Shown in pieces: positions 1 to 9,786 of a stretch of DNA of 64,000 bases (position 1 is the first letter of the stretch; every line of letters starts with the position of its first letter). This DNA comes from an uncultured Geobacter sp. (GTDB taxonomy: Bacteria > Desulfobacterota > Desulfuromonadia > Geobacterales > CAIOGM01). Both the position numbers and the translations under genes were made by a program. The DNA lies in contig CAIUWK010000063.1 of assembly GCA_903902855.1 (NCBI GenBank), positions 23,567-87,566 of the forward strand, in the 5' to 3' direction. The notes under the pieces are model-generated. The model was not told the origin of the DNA. It did no database searches and saw only the letters and a program-made list of their open reading frames with translations.

Positions 1-1134
1 GAATTACCGCTCCGCCAGGGGCATATTCCACTGCTTCCGGGCCTCAACATGCCGGGTTGTTTGCGTGATGCGGCTCCTGATGCCTGGGGACGCAGGGTGA
101 TATTGAATAAAAAATTCGGGAGTAAAGGAAACGGCATCGACCCGGCACTCCTGGATGAACTCAGTTACCTTGTTGAATCCGGGTCCGACAGGATTGGAGC
201 TCTTGATTTTCAGCTTTCACCGACAGAGTATGAACCACGGTATGCTTCCGGAGCTCCACTTGAAGAGTTGATTGAGGCAACTGAACGTGTGGAAAAGGGG
301 ATACCGCTCCCCCCGGAGTTGGCCCAGGCCCTTCAGCATGGCACATCCATTGGTGGTGCGCGGCCCAAAGCCCTCATTGAAAGCGATGCCCGGAAATACA
401 TCGCGAAATTTTCAACCTCCACCGACCTCTACTCAGTTGTCAAGGCGGAGTTTGTGGCCATGAGGCTGGCTCTCCTGGCCGGACTTAATGTTGCGCCGGT
501 ACTGTTGACAGGCGCCGCCGGCAAGGATGTCCTGCTGGTCGAGCGATTCGACAGGATACCAACTGCCGACGGGTGGCGGCGCAGGAGTCTGGTGTCCGCA
601 TTGACGCTCTTGGCCCTGGACGAAATGATGGCTCGCTATGCCAGCTACGAGACCCTGGCTGAAATTGTCCGTGCCGGGTTCCGGAATGCACCGGTGACGT
701 TGCGTGAACTATTTTCCCGCATCGTGTTCAATATTCTTGTGGGCAATACCGACGACCACGCCCGCAATCATGCGGCGTTCTGGGATGGGGAGATGCTGAC
801 CCTGACCCCGGCATACGACATCTGCCCGCAGAGTCGTCATGGGCGGATTGCCTCCCAGGCGATGCTGATCACGGGAACTGACCGATCAAGCCGTATTGCA
901 ACCTGCATTGCTTCTGCCCCTCATTTTCTCCTGTCGCCGGAGGATGCCGTCGACCTTATCGTAAAGCAGGTAGTATGCATCGATCAGAATTGGTCGGCAC
1001 TTTGCGACGAGGCAGCTTTGAGCGAGGTAGACCGGAATCTGCTCTGGGGAAATCAGATACTGAATCCATATATTTTCGAAGGGGTTGAGTCAGGCCCTTT
1101 GAACGAACTCGCCAAACTGTATGGACGAGGATGA
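1..1134 (+). CDS. hipA: HipA-family serine/threonine kinase toxin (partial, 5' end outside window)
   Basis: The frame is open from base 1, and the first ATG (49) falls inside conserved sequence, so the true start lies left of the window. HipA kinases of type II toxin-antitoxin modules phosphorylate targets such as glutamyl-tRNA synthetase and cause growth arrest. Visible motifs, numbered from the ATG at 49, are GLRD/DAWGRR-like sequence near residues 4-17, the glycine loop SIGGARPKA near residue 100, a core lysine in KYIAKF near 117, and the catalytic block GNTDDHARN followed by YDICPQ near residues 230-260. All core kinase residues appear intact. A HipB-like antitoxin would be expected just upstream, outside the window. 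The gene ends at TGA 1132-1134 with no partner downstream. Family assignment is firm; toxicity is inferred. Confidence 0.85.
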   Translation, partial: ELPLRQGHIPLLPGLNMPGCLRDAAPDAWGRRVILNKKFGSKGNGIDPALLDELSYLVESGSDRIGALDFQLSPTEYEPRYASGAPLEELIEATERVEKGIPLPPELAQALQHGTSIGGARPKALIESDARKYIAKFSTSTDLYSVVKAEFVAMRLALLAGLNVAPVLLTGAAGKDVLLVERFDRIPTADGWRRRSLVSALTLLALDEMMARYASYETLAEIVRAGFRNAPVTLRELFSRIVFNILVGNTDDHARNHAAFWDGEMLTLTPAYDICPQSRHGRIASQAMLITGTDRSSRIATCIASAPHFLLSPEDAVDLIVKQVVCIDQNWSALCDEAALSEVDRNLLWGNQILNPYIFEGVESGPLNELAKLYGRG

Positions 1135-1313
1135 GGATCTCCTCTCATAATGAACAGCAAAGAAAGGGTACCAAGGTTTTTACGTGATATGGTATTACAT
1201 TTAAAATCATATCGTTCGGGATGACAGATCCTCTCATCCGCAGGTTGAAGTTGTTCTTCTCCGTTTTACATGGCGAATGATGTGGAAGTTTGAACCAAAA
1301 AGTGGAGTTGGTC

Positions 1314-4300
1314 ATGTTGAGCGAAGAGTTGGCAACATACGGTAAAGATTTTGAATCCTATTTGACGACTTCGAACAATATTGCCGTCGTACAACTGGAT
1401 TCGGAACTCACTATCCTGGAATGCAATCCCGGGTTCCTGCGGCTCTTCGGACCACGGCAGAATCCCATAGGCGAAACATTGACCGGTTATATTGAACTGG
1501 ACGCTGTCGGCCTTACGTTCGGAGAAGCAGTCAGGCTGCCGCTGAACCGAAACTCAGGTGGGGCCGGCATAATCCATTGCCGATTCATAAAGAAAGAAGA
1601 TGGCTATACGCTTCTCGGCGAGAGAGCGGTTCCGACAGAGAACCGTCTCCTTGACCAGATAGGTTATAAGCAAGAAGAAATCATCGAAAAGACGGAGCTC
1701 AAACTGATTCAGAGCGAAAACAGGTTCAATACGCTCTTGAATAAGATCCCTATTCCGCTTTCCATATCCGATAGTGAGAATAGCATTATTTTTCAAAACA
1801 AGGCATTTACCGACACGTTCGGCTATATACTGGAGGAAATTCCCACCATTACCGCCTGGCTGGAAAAAGCATACCCGGATGAAGAGTATCGATACAGCAG
1901 AGCCGCGGCATGGAAAGAAGCTGTGGATAGTGCCCATGAGAAGAGGTCACCTGTAATAACTCCCTCTGACTATACTATTACCTGTAAAGATGGGACAATT
2001 CGATCAGTCTCGATTTCCGGAACCTCTCTGGGGAACGGCCAGTTGCTTATCATGTTCGTAGACATTACTGCTCGCGCCGAGATGGAAAAAGCACAGGTAC
2101 TGGCCAAAGATGCCGCCGAATCCGCCAACCGGGCCAAGAGTGATTTCCTGGCCAACATGGGTCACGAAATCCGGACCCCCATGAACGCCATCATCGGTCT
2201 GGGTCGGCTGGCGCTCCTGACTGATCTCACAGAGAAACAGCGGGACTATCTGGAAAAGATCGAATCCTCCTCCGAGACGCTCCTGCACCTCATTGACGAC
2301 CTCCTGGACCTCTCCAAGGTAGAAGCCGGCAAGCTGACCCTGGAGAACATCAATTTCTCCCTCGCCGCCTGTCTGACTACCGTGCAGGGCGTCATTCAGG
2401 TGAAGGCGGTGGAACAAGGGCTTGATTTCCGGATCAGCGTCGCCTCTGAGGTTCCGGCAGAGGTGATCGGCGACCCTCTTCGGCTCAGCCAGATTCTGAT
2501 CAACCTGCTGGGAAACGCCGTAAAATTCACCGACCAGGGAGAAGTTTCCCTGGAAGTGACTGCCACGCTCACCGATGCCGACGAACCGGCACTGGTCACC
2601 TGCACCGTCCGGGATACCGGCATCGGCATGACTGCCGCCCAGAGGGCAAACATTTTCCACCCTTTCACGCAGGCGGACTGCTCCACCACCCGCCGCTACG
2701 GCGGCACCGGTCTGGGCCTCAGCATCTCCCGGCGGCTGGTAGAGCTGATGGGGGGAGAGATCGGGGTGGAGAGCGAACCGGGCCGCGGGAGCGCCTTCAC
2801 GTTTACCATCCCCCTGGGCCGGGGGACCGAGCCGGTTGAGACGGCACAGCCTCTCGACCCGGCCCTCGTCTCGGCGGCCTTGAGAGGACGTCGGGTGCTC
2901 ATTGTGGAGGATAACAGCGTCAACCAACTGGTGGTGCGGGAGCTGTTGCAACAGGTTGGCATGGTGGTTACCGTGGCCGGTGATGGTCGGGAAGCGGTGG
3001 CCGTTGCGACCGAGTTCGGGGTGCAGTTCGACCTTGTCCTCATGGATCTCCAGATGCCGGTAATGGACGGCTACGAGGCGACCCGGCTGATCCGGAAACA
3101 GTGGGCGCAAGACCGGCTCCCCATTATCGCCCTGACGGCTTATGCCAGCCGGGACGAGCTGGAGCAGTGCCTCAAGAGCGGTATGAACGATCACCTGACC
3201 AAGCCGGTACAGCCGGAGCGGCTCTATGCCTGCCTGATGCAGTGGATCAAAGCCGCCGCCGGGCCGGGTGTTGCACCGGTTCCGTCCCGCGATCACCAGG
3301 TGCGCGTAGCTCTGCCGGAACGCCTCCCCGGTTTGGACCCGATCCTGGGGGTGGCGTTGCTGGCCGGCGATGCGGAGCTCTACCAGCGGCTCGTCATTAA
3401 TTTTGCCCATGTCGGCCAGGGTCTGGGGCTCAAGATCAGGACCGCTCTGGAGGAATCCGACCTGGACCATGTCCGACTCCTGGCGCATACTCTCCGGGGG
3501 GCGGCGGGTAATCTTGCCGCGATCGCTCTCCAGAGTGCCGCCGGAGATCTGGAGAGTGCCTGTGTTCAGGGGGTGGCGGAACAGGCCGGAGTGCTCCTCC
3601 CGCTCCTGGAGGCCCGGTTGGCCGAAGTTCTCGCCACCGCCGCGCACCTTGCCGCACAGGATGCGCCACGGCTACCGGAGGCGCTGCCGCCGCATCCCTT
3701 GTCGCTTGCAACAGGTATGGTTCTGGTGGTGGAGGACAACAGATTCAATCAATTCTTGCTTGAGCAGATTCTTGCTGACTGGGGCCGGCAGTTCACCTTG
3801 GCGGAAGATGGCCGGCAGGCGCTGCAGTTCATTGAGCAGCGGCGTTTTGACCTGATTCTGCTGGATATCCGGATGCCCGGTATCGACGGCATTGAAATCG
3901 CCCGCCGGATCAGGCGTCGTGAGCAGGAACGCGCCGAACCTCCCGTGCCGATCATCGCTCTTACCGCCGATCTGGAATTCGCCACCCGTGATGCCTGTCT
4001 CCATGCCGGGATCAACGAAGTGCTGCCGAAACCGATTAACCGTGATCAGTTGGCAAGGGCCATTGCCGCTCACCGTGGCAACAGGGGAGAGATGTCACCC
4101 GGACGATACCCGCTGCTGAATTCGCAGACCGGCAAGGGGCTGGGGAACGACCCCAACCGGGTTCTTCGGTACCGGGAACTGCTGGCGCAGGACATTGACG
4201 AGGAACTGCACTCACTGCAGAGTGCGCTTGAGCGGAGTGACCGCGATCTGCTTTACCGCTCCGCTCACACCCTGAAAGGTCTCTGCGGTCAACTGACAGA

Positions 4301-4433
4301 CCGGGAGCCGCTGGAACTGGCGTCCCGGCTGCAGCAGCACGCTCCCTCCGCCTCATTCGAACAGTTGGGGGAGGTGGTCGGGCAGTTGCGAATGTTCGGC
4401 CTCTCCCAGCTGGTGCAGGAGGAGAGTCCCTGA
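1314..4433 (+). CDS. Hybrid sensor histidine kinase, PAS-PAS-HisKA-HATPase-REC-HPt-REC-HPt
   Basis: A large multi-step phosphorelay kinase of about 1039 residues. Two PAS-like segments (about residues 20-85 and 125-250) lead into HisKA with HEIRTPMN (phospho-His about 284). An HATPase follows with DTGIGM and GTGLGLSI, then a receiver with LMDLQMP (Asp about 578), an HPt domain with [10 protein letters not shown] (His about 725), a second receiver with LLDIRMP (Asp about 851) and a final HPt with AHTLKGLCG (His about 985). No transmembrane segment is obvious, so a soluble cytoplasmic sensor is likely. I chose ATG 1314 because GGAG at 1304-1307 precedes it by 6 bases; an in-frame TTG at 1290 is the alternative. 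No response regulator gene or output domain is adjacent, so its output partner is unknown. Confidence 0.9.
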   Translation: MLSEELATYGKDFESYLTTSNNIAVVQLDSELTILECNPGFLRLFGPRQNPIGETLTGYIELDAVGLTFGEAVRLPLNRNSGGAGIIHCRFIKKEDGYTLLGERAVPTENRLLDQIGYKQEEIIEKTELKLIQSENRFNTLLNKIPIPLSISDSENSIIFQNKAFTDTFGYILEEIPTITAWLEKAYPDEEYRYSRAAAWKEAVDSAHEKRSPVITPSDYTITCKDGTIRSVSISGTSLGNGQLLIMFVDITARAEMEKAQVLAKDAAESANRAKSDFLANMGHEIRTPMNAIIGLGRLALLTDLTEKQRDYLEKIESSSETLLHLIDDLLDLSKVEAGKLTLENINFSLAACLTTVQGVIQVKAVEQGLDFRISVASEVPAEVIGDPLRLSQILINLLGNAVKFTDQGEVSLEVTATLTDADEPALVTCTVRDTGIGMTAAQRANIFHPFTQADCSTTRRYGGTGLGLSISRRLVELMGGEIGVESEPGRGSAFTFTIPLGRGTEPVETAQPLDPALVSAALRGRRVLIVEDNSVNQLVVRELLQQVGMVVTVAGDGREAVAVATEFGVQFDLVLMDLQMPVMDGYEATRLIRKQWAQDRLPIIALTAYASRDELEQCLKSGMNDHLTKPVQPERLYACLMQWIKAAAGPGVAPVPSRDHQVRVALPERLPGLDPILGVALLAGDAELYQRLVINFAHVGQGLGLKIRTALEESDLDHVRLLAHTLRGAAGNLAAIALQSAAGDLESACVQGVAEQAGVLLPLLEARLAEVLATAAHLAAQDAPRLPEALPPHPLSLATGMVLVVEDNRFNQFLLEQILADWGRQFTLAEDGRQALQFIEQRRFDLILLDIRMPGIDGIEIARRIRRREQERAEPPVPIIALTADLEFATRDACLHAGINEVLPKPINRDQLARAIAAHRGNRGEMSPGRYPLLNSQTGKGLGNDPNRVLRYRELLAQDIDEELHSLQSALERSDRDLLYRSAHTLKGLCGQLTDREPLELASRLQQHAPSASFEQLGEVVGQLRMFGLSQLVQEESP

Positions 4434-4524
4434 GCCGTGGGGCATGGATACAGGAAGCAAATCAATAGAACAGTCTGCGGGGAGCTTTTAACAGGTGGGC
4501 GACGGGTCGAAGTTATACGCCGAT

Positions 4525-4992
4525 TCAGAGTTGTCCGGTCAGGTAGGCCAGCACCTCGGCAGGATGAGTTTCAGCCTTTTTCACCGTGCCCCACTGTTTT
4601 ATTACGATCCCGTCGGGACCGATGATCACCGTGGAGCGGATGGTCCCCATACTCTTCTTCCCGTACAGGGTCTTCTCGCCAAAGGCACCGTAGGCCGTCA
4701 TCATGGCGCAGTCGGGATCAGAGAGGAGGGTAAAGGGGAGGCCGAAATCGCGGATGAATTTGTCGTGGGATTTGAGGCTGTCCTTGCTCACCCCCAGGAC
4801 CACCCCGTTCAGGTCGGTGAGGAGCGGGGAGAGGTCACGAAAGCCGCAGGCCTCCTTGGTGCAGCCGGGGGTGTTGTCGCGGGGGTAGAAATAGATGATG
4901 ACTGTTTTTCCGGTGTACTCAGCCGGGGTATGTTTCCTGCCGTCGCTCCCCTCCAGTTCGAAGTGGGGGGCTGCTTTTCCTTCCAGTGACAT
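4525..4992 (-). CDS. bcp: Thioredoxin-dependent thiol peroxidase (peroxiredoxin, BCP/PrxQ type)
   Basis: A 155-residue atypical 2-Cys peroxiredoxin that reduces hydrogen and organic peroxides in the cytoplasm at the expense of thioredoxin. The peroxidatic motif PRDNTPGCTKEACGF carries Cys44 and, five residues on, Cys49, the spacing of resolving cysteines in E. coli BCP. The frame extends upstream to 5043, but the start at 4990-4992 is preferred: it has an upstream GGAGG, gives the usual N-terminus MSLEGKAAP, and the extra residues would come from the repeat element at 5009-5105. It converges with the hybrid kinase gene. It is the last gene on this strand after DUF116, separated from it by the repeat. 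Confidence 0.93.
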   Translation of the reverse strand: MSLEGKAAPHFELEGSDGRKHTPAEYTGKTVIIYFYPRDNTPGCTKEACGFRDLSPLLTDLNGVVLGVSKDSLKSHDKFIRDFGLPFTLLSDPDCAMMTAYGAFGEKTLYGKKSMGTIRSTVIIGPDGIVIKQWGTVKKAETHPAEVLAYLTGQL

Positions 4993-5008
4993 AAAAACCT
5001 CCAAACAT

Positions 5009-5105
5009 AATTTACAGGGATGTACAGGATAGACAGGATACAACCTTTGGAAAAAACAAAATCTTTTGATTTTAAAACCTGTCTATCCTGTACATCCCTG
5101 TTAAA
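5009..5105. repeat. Intergenic inverted repeat, ACAGG family, copy 1
   Basis: The left arm (5009-5037) holds three ACAGG units spaced 9-10 bases apart. The right arm (5078-5105) is its near-perfect inverse complement, and the spacer between is AT-rich. Related copies lie at 21315-21418 and 25511-25597. The element separates DUF116 from bcp, and its transcript could form a long hairpin. Confidence 0.85.
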
Positions 5106-5125
5106 TGGTCTTTTTATTCGTTTGT

Positions 5126-5896
5126 TTATCCGATCATTGCGTGGAGCACACCGTCGATCTTTTCCACATCCACCTTGGTGTTGAAGCAGGGGCCGAAGGG
5201 GCGGTCGTTGAGGACACCGATGACCGGGAGGGGGTAGCAGTCCTTGATCCCGGAGGTGAGGTCCCGCTCGCAGGCCACCGCCACCACCAGTTTCGGTTTT
5301 TTCTCGATGATCACCTTCCTGGCCAGGGTGCCGCCGGTGGCTACGGAGATGGCGATATGGTACTTCTCCGCCAGCTCTGAAAGCCCCTTGATGTCGCAGC
5401 GGCCGCATTTGACGCACTTCTGGATGTCACCGGTGACCTTGATCTGGCATTCGAAGAGCTGGAGGCAGTGGGGAAGGAGGATCAGTATCCGGTCGGGCCG
5501 GACCTTTAGCTTCTGGGAGATCACCAGGCTGTTGTTCATGGCGATGAACGACTGGCGGATGGTGTCCTTGGAGATGCCGAAGGCCCGCCCCAGGAGCTCG
5601 ATAACGGGGAGGAGGAACTTGATGACCACGCCGCGCATGAATCGGGTAAAAAGAAGGTCTTTACCCAATGCCGTGGTGAGCACCAGGAGGAGAGTTCCCA
5701 GCAGGGCGATCCCGGAGAGAATCGCCAGGAAAACTCCGGCCAGGTTGGGGAGGTCCGGGTGGATGTTGATCAGCCCTTTGGTGGGGACCCAGTAGAGAAG
5801 ATAAGCGACCCCGATGATGAGGACGCAGGTCAGCCCCATGAGGGCCACGAAAAGTCGCTTGCGGGGTGTCTCGTTCAGCAAGTTCGGATCGGTCAC
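5126..5896 (-). CDS. DUF116 domain membrane-anchored protein
   Basis: 256 residues of unknown function matching the DUF116 family. Two hydrophobic segments (about residues 14-36 and 51-76) anchor the N-terminus. The C-terminal half carries clustered cysteines (a Cys-rich stretch including CVKCGRC, then CERD and CYPL), suggesting metal or redox-centre binding. The start is GTG at 5894-5896, overlapping the fmt stop as GTGA, so translation is probably coupled. It follows def and fmt in one operon, an arrangement I recall from other Geobacter-like genomes. Family recognition is good; no function can be claimed. Confidence 0.85.
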   Translation of the reverse strand: MTDPNLLNETPRKRLFVALMGLTCVLIIGVAYLLYWVPTKGLINIHPDLPNLAGVFLAILSGIALLGTLLLVLTTALGKDLLFTRFMRGVVIKFLLPVIELLGRAFGISKDTIRQSFIAMNNSLVISQKLKVRPDRILILLPHCLQLFECQIKVTGDIQKCVKCGRCDIKGLSELAEKYHIAISVATGGTLARKVIIEKKPKLVVAVACERDLTSGIKDCYPLPVIGVLNDRPFGPCFNTKVDVEKIDGVLHAMIG

Positions 5897-6837
5897 GCGA
5901 TATCCTTACCGAGGCGAAGCCCCGATGGCAGGGCATAGCCGGCGAGAAAATCCCTCGCCGCCAGCCGTTTCTTTCCTTCCAGTTGCAGCTCTTCGATGAT
6001 GATGCTCCCTTCGGAGCAGGCCACCTCGATCCCCTCCTTGCCGGCAGCCAGCACGACTCCCGGTTCTCCGCTCCCCTGGGCAATCCGGACCCGGTAGACC
6101 TTGAGGAGTAGGAGGTTGAGCCGGGTAAAGGCGCCGGGCCAGGGGGTCACCCCGCGGACGAGGTTTTTGATCTGGAGCGGTGTCTTGTTCCAGTCGATCT
6201 CTCCGGTCTCTTTTTTCATGAGCGGTGCGTAGCAGGTCCGGCTGTCGTCCTGTTTCACCGGGACCAGTTTCCCGGCGGTGAGAAGATCCAGGGTCTCAGC
6301 CAGGGCCTCCGCCCCCAGGAGCGCCATCCGGTCATGGAGGGAACTGGCGTTTTCTTCAGGATCAATGGGAGTCCGCTTCACCAGGAGCATATCCCCCGTA
6401 TCCAGTCCGGCATCCATGAGCATGGTGGTGACCCCGGTTTCACTCTCGCCGTTGATAATGACCCAGTTCAGCGGCGCGGCCCCCCGATAGCGGGGGAGGA
6501 GTGAGGAGTGGACGTTGATGCAGCCACGGGGGGGGATATCCAGCAGGCTCTGGGGGAGAATCTGGCCGAAGGCCACCACCACGATGAGCTCCGGCGCCAG
6601 TTCCCTGATCCGTGCCACGGATTCCGGGGTACGGACCTTCAGCGGCTGGAAAACCGGGATGCCGTGCTGTTGGGCCAGCAGCTTCACCGGCGGCGGCTCT
6701 TCCTTCTGGCCTCGTCCCTTGGGGCGGTCCGGTTGGGTGACCACGGCGATGACGTTCTCCCCCCGCTCCATGAGGAGCTGCAGGGTGGGGCAGGCGAATT
6801 CTGGAGTCCCCATGAAGAGGATGCGGAGGCCGGTCAT
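5893..6837 (-). CDS. fmt: Methionyl-tRNA formyltransferase
   Basis: Transfers a formyl group from 10-formyltetrahydrofolate to initiator Met-tRNA in the cytoplasm. The 314-residue length is normal. The N-terminus LRILFMGTPEFA and the catalytic signature NVHSSLLPRYRGAAPLNW (Asn/His/Ser of the formyltransferase core, near residues 110-127) are present, with a C-terminal OB-like tRNA-binding region. The start ATG overlaps the def stop by four bases (ATGA), the classical def-fmt pairing: one enzyme adds the formyl group and the other removes it after initiation. The stop overlaps the DUF116 start. Confidence 0.97.
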   Translation of the reverse strand: MTGLRILFMGTPEFACPTLQLLMERGENVIAVVTQPDRPKGRGQKEEPPPVKLLAQQHGIPVFQPLKVRTPESVARIRELAPELIVVVAFGQILPQSLLDIPPRGCINVHSSLLPRYRGAAPLNWVIINGESETGVTTMLMDAGLDTGDMLLVKRTPIDPEENASSLHDRMALLGAEALAETLDLLTAGKLVPVKQDDSRTCYAPLMKKETGEIDWNKTPLQIKNLVRGVTPWPGAFTRLNLLLLKVYRVRIAQGSGEPGVVLAAGKEGIEVACSEGSIIIEELQLEGKKRLAARDFLAGYALPSGLRLGKDIA

Positions 6838-7337
6838 GGTATCTCCGTCAGACGGCGCTGCTTTCTCTTGAAGATCTCCCGTTTGAGGGGGGAGAGGTGG
6901 TCCACGAAGAGGATGCCGTCCAGGTGGTCGATCTCATGCTGAAAGGCGACGGCCAGGAGTTCTTCGGCACGGTACGTCTTTTCCTCTCCCTCCAGGTTGA
7001 GGGCCTTTACCACCACCGAGGCATGGCGTCGGACGTTGGCCGCATATTTTATGACCGACAGGCACCCCTCCTCTTCAAAGCTCTCCCCTTCGCTATGGAC
7101 GATGGTCGGGTTGATGGCGACGATGAGGTTGGGGGGCTCTTCCTTGCCGGAGACGTCGATGATGATGACCCTCTGGTGGACACCCAGTTGCGGTGCTGCC
7201 AGTCCCACGCCGGGGGCGTCATACATGGTCTCCGCCATGTCCGCGACGAGTTCCCTGATTTTATCGTTGATGACCACCACCGGAGCGGATTTTTTCTTCA
7301 GTTCCGGATCGGGCCAGGTAAGAATTTTTCGGATCAT
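6834..7337 (-). CDS. def: Peptide deformylase (first of two)
   Basis: Removes the N-formyl group from nascent proteins. The 167-residue protein holds all three metalloprotease motifs: GVGLAAPQ, EEGCLSV with the metal-binding Cys, and QHEIDHLDG with the HExxH-type histidines and catalytic Glu. The frame runs up to 7403, but ATG 7335-7337 gives the standard N-terminus MIRKILTWPDPEL. A sigma-70-like promoter lies about 40-65 bases upstream (7375-7403), so def probably begins the def-fmt-DUF116 unit. A divergent paralogue lies at 42310-42816. Confidence 0.97.
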   Translation of the reverse strand: MIRKILTWPDPELKKKSAPVVVINDKIRELVADMAETMYDAPGVGLAAPQLGVHQRVIIIDVSGKEEPPNLIVAINPTIVHSEGESFEEEGCLSVIKYAANVRRHASVVVKALNLEGEEKTYRAEELLAVAFQHEIDHLDGILFVDHLSPLKREIFKRKQRRLTEIP

Positions 7338-7374
7338 GGTCTTTTTCCCCTGCAGGCGATATGTCAATCCAGAC

Positions 7375-7403
7375 ACTATATAAATTCGACCGGAAAAAAT
7401 CAA
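7375..7403 (-). promoter_or_regulatory. Predicted sigma-70 promoter of def-fmt-DUF116
   Basis: Reading the minus strand, TTGATT (7398-7403) is followed after exactly 17 bases by TATAGT (7375-7380). The start of def lies 38 bases further on. The stretch is much richer in AT than its surroundings. Confidence 0.5.
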
Positions 7404-7432
7404 ATTATTCGTCTTCTCCGGCTCTTATTTCG

Positions 7433-9664
7433 TTACATCATCTCCACCGGGTCGACGTCGATGAAGCTCCTGATCCCCGTCGGTGGGCGCCATTCATCCT
7501 GGAACGCCTTGAGCAGGCCGTGGAGCGTGTCGCGGCGGCGGCATTTTAGGAGAAGCTGCCAGCGGTAGCGGCCGCGGATCTTGGAGAGCGGTGCGGCAAC
7601 GGGACCGAGGATCTCCACCCGTCCGCCACGGGAGCGGCGGAGCCGGATCAGCAGGGCCACAGCTTCCTTGGCACCCCTCTGTACCGACTCCTCCAGGTTT
7701 CCGGAGAAATGGAGCGCCGCCAGGTGGGCAAAGGGGGGATACCCCGCCTCCTGACGAAAGAGGAGCTCTTCGGCGTAGAACCCCGCGCTGTCGTGGGCCA
7801 GAGCCCGGGCGATGGCGTAATGCTCCGGCATGAGGCTCTGCACCACGACTTGTCCCGGATTGTCTCCCCGTCCGGCCCGGCCCATGACCTGGGTGAGAAG
7901 CTGGAAGGCCCGCTCTCCGCTCCGAAAATCGGGGAAATTGAGAATGCTGTCGATGGCCAGTACCCCCACCAGGGTCACACCGGGGAAATGGTGCCCCTTG
8001 GCGATCATCTGGGTCCCCACGAGGATGTCGGTGCTCCCCTCCTCCAGCCCCTTGAGTATTCGGGCATGCCCCCCCTTCCCCGAGGTGGTATCCCGATCCA
8101 TCCTGGCGATGCGGGCCTCTGGAAACCGTTCCAGCAGCTCTTCCTCCACCCGTTCGGTCCCCTGTCCCAGGAAGGTTATTCCCCCCCCCTGGCAGCCGGG
8201 GCAGGCCGTCGGGGCCGGGAGGGAGTAGTCGCAGTAGTGGCAGACGATCCGTTCCGTTTTGCGGTGATAGGTGAGGGTTACCGAGCAGTTGGGACAGCGG
8301 AACACGTGGCCGCAGTCGCCGCAGACCAGGTAGGTGGCAAAGCCGCGCCGGTTGAGGAAGAGCAGGGTCTGGCCACCGCTCTCCAGATTCTGCCCCAGCG
8401 CCTTCAGCAGCAGTCCGGAAAGGGTCGTCCCCTTGCGGCCGCGCAGGTCGGAGACTGCTATCTCCGGCAGCGGCAGACCGCGTACCCGCTCAGGGAGCTC
8501 CAGGCTTGTCAGTTTCCCCTCCTTGGCCCCCTGGATGCTGGTGAGAAGCGGGGTGGCCGACCCGAGGATGACCACGGCATGGGCACGTTTCCCCCGGACC
8601 AGGGCCAGGTCGCGGGCGTTGTAGCGGAATCCCTCCGACTGCTTGTAGGTGGGCTCGTGTTCCTCGTCAACCACGATAATCCCCATGTTTGCCAGGGGGG
8701 CAAAGATGGCGGAACGGGCGCCGATGACGATCCTGACCTCTCCCCGCCTGATCCGCCGCCACTCGTCGTACCGCTCGCCGGTGGAGAGGCCGCTGTGGAG
8801 CACGGCAATGCCGCAGGTGAAACGTCGCCGGAAACGTTTCACCAGCTGGGGGGTGAGGGCGATCTCCGGGACGAGAACCAGGGCGTTTTTGCCGATTTCC
8901 ATGGCCCTGGCGATGGTCTGGAGGTAGACCTCGGTCTTGCCGCTCCCCGTGACCCCGTGAAGGAGGAACGGGGCGAAGGTTTTCCGGTGAAGGGCTGCGA
9001 CCACGGCGTCACAGGCCGCGGCCTGGTGCTCGTTGAGAAGCAGCTCCTCGTCACGAAGAACGACCTCTTCCCGGAACGGGTCGCGGTACAGTTCCCGTTC
9101 TTCCCGGGTGATGAGTCCCAGCTCCACGAGCCGTTTGAGCTGCTCCCCCGGTTCGCCGAACTGTCGACGGAGTTCCTTTCGGGAGAGTTCTCCAGCGGCG
9201 GTGATGGCCCCGAAAATAGCCTGGGCCCGGCTCCCCAGTCGCGGGTGGGCCTCGGAGCCGGTGGTTATCAGGAAGAACGGCTCATGCTGGATAGAGGCCC
9301 GGTGGTTGGTGAGAGCTTCACCCTGCTCGTCGGAACGGGGGGGAGAGAGAAGCCCTGCGGGGAGGGCGGCACGGATCACCTCTCCCAGGGGGTGGAGGTA
9401 GTAAGAGGAGGCCCAGCGGAGAAACTCCAGTTCGTCGGCAGTGAGGAGCGGTTCCGGGTCCAGGAGTGCGATTACCGGCTTCAGCTCACCGGATGATTCC
9501 ACCGGACCGAGCACCAGCCCGACCATCCGGCGTCGACCGAAGGGGACCAGCACCCGTTTGCCGGTGGTGATTTCCGAGGCAAGCTCCGGCGGCACGAGAT
9601 AGTGAAAGGTGGAGTGAAGGTGGAGGGGGATGGCGACATCGATGGCAGATACGAGGGTATCCAT
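7433..9664 (-). CDS. priA: Primosomal protein N' (replication restart helicase PriA)
   Basis: A superfamily 2 DNA helicase that recognises stalled forks and reloads the replisome. Of 743 residues, the N-terminal part is the 3' DNA-binding domain, followed by Walker A VTGSGKTEVY, the DEEH box (VVDEEHEPTYKQ), the zinc-binding insertion with paired CxxC motifs (CGDCG, CPNC, CHYC, CPGC), and helicase motifs ending in QVMGRAGRG. The start at 9662-9664 (MDTLVSAIDVAIPL) is chosen because upstream in-frame sequence has no family character and overlaps the fprA terminator. The ribosome binding site is weak. A gap of 95 bases to def and the promoter there suggest separate transcription. Confidence 0.96.
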   Translation of the reverse strand: MDTLVSAIDVAIPLHLHSTFHYLVPPELASEITTGKRVLVPFGRRRMVGLVLGPVESSGELKPVIALLDPEPLLTADELEFLRWASSYYLHPLGEVIRAALPAGLLSPPRSDEQGEALTNHRASIQHEPFFLITTGSEAHPRLGSRAQAIFGAITAAGELSRKELRRQFGEPGEQLKRLVELGLITREERELYRDPFREEVVLRDEELLLNEHQAAACDAVVAALHRKTFAPFLLHGVTGSGKTEVYLQTIARAMEIGKNALVLVPEIALTPQLVKRFRRRFTCGIAVLHSGLSTGERYDEWRRIRRGEVRIVIGARSAIFAPLANMGIIVVDEEHEPTYKQSEGFRYNARDLALVRGKRAHAVVILGSATPLLTSIQGAKEGKLTSLELPERVRGLPLPEIAVSDLRGRKGTTLSGLLLKALGQNLESGGQTLLFLNRRGFATYLVCGDCGHVFRCPNCSVTLTYHRKTERIVCHYCDYSLPAPTACPGCQGGGITFLGQGTERVEEELLERFPEARIARMDRDTTSGKGGHARILKGLEEGSTDILVGTQMIAKGHHFPGVTLVGVLAIDSILNFPDFRSGERAFQLLTQVMGRAGRGDNPGQVVVQSLMPEHYAIARALAHDSAGFYAEELLFRQEAGYPPFAHLAALHFSGNLEESVQRGAKEAVALLIRLRRSRGGRVEILGPVAAPLSKIRGRYRWQLLLKCRRRDTLHGLLKAFQDEWRPPTGIRSFIDVDPVEMM

Positions 9665-9730
9665 AGGCACTTTTGACGCTGTTGTTCTTTTCGGTTCGGG
9701 GTTTGCCGGTTCAGGTGGTGAGGAACAGAA

Positions 9731-9755
9731 AGGGGAGGTACGAAGCACCTCCCCT
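9731..9755 (-). terminator. Terminator downstream of the flavodiiron protein gene
   Basis: A perfect nine-base stem AGGGGAGGT / ACCTCCCCT with a seven-base loop, followed on the minus strand by TTTCTGTT. It lies 32 bases after the fprA stop. Confidence 0.65.
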
Positions 9756-9786
9756 CTGCTGTCATGCACTTTTCACCTTTCACCAT

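Noticed and set aside
2004..3647. A 547-codon minus-strand open frame inside the hybrid kinase gene
   Set aside because: Shadow of the kinase reading frame with low-complexity composition.
7709..9496. A 595-codon plus-strand open frame opposite priA
   Set aside because: Antisense to the conserved helicase motifs; no protein family character.
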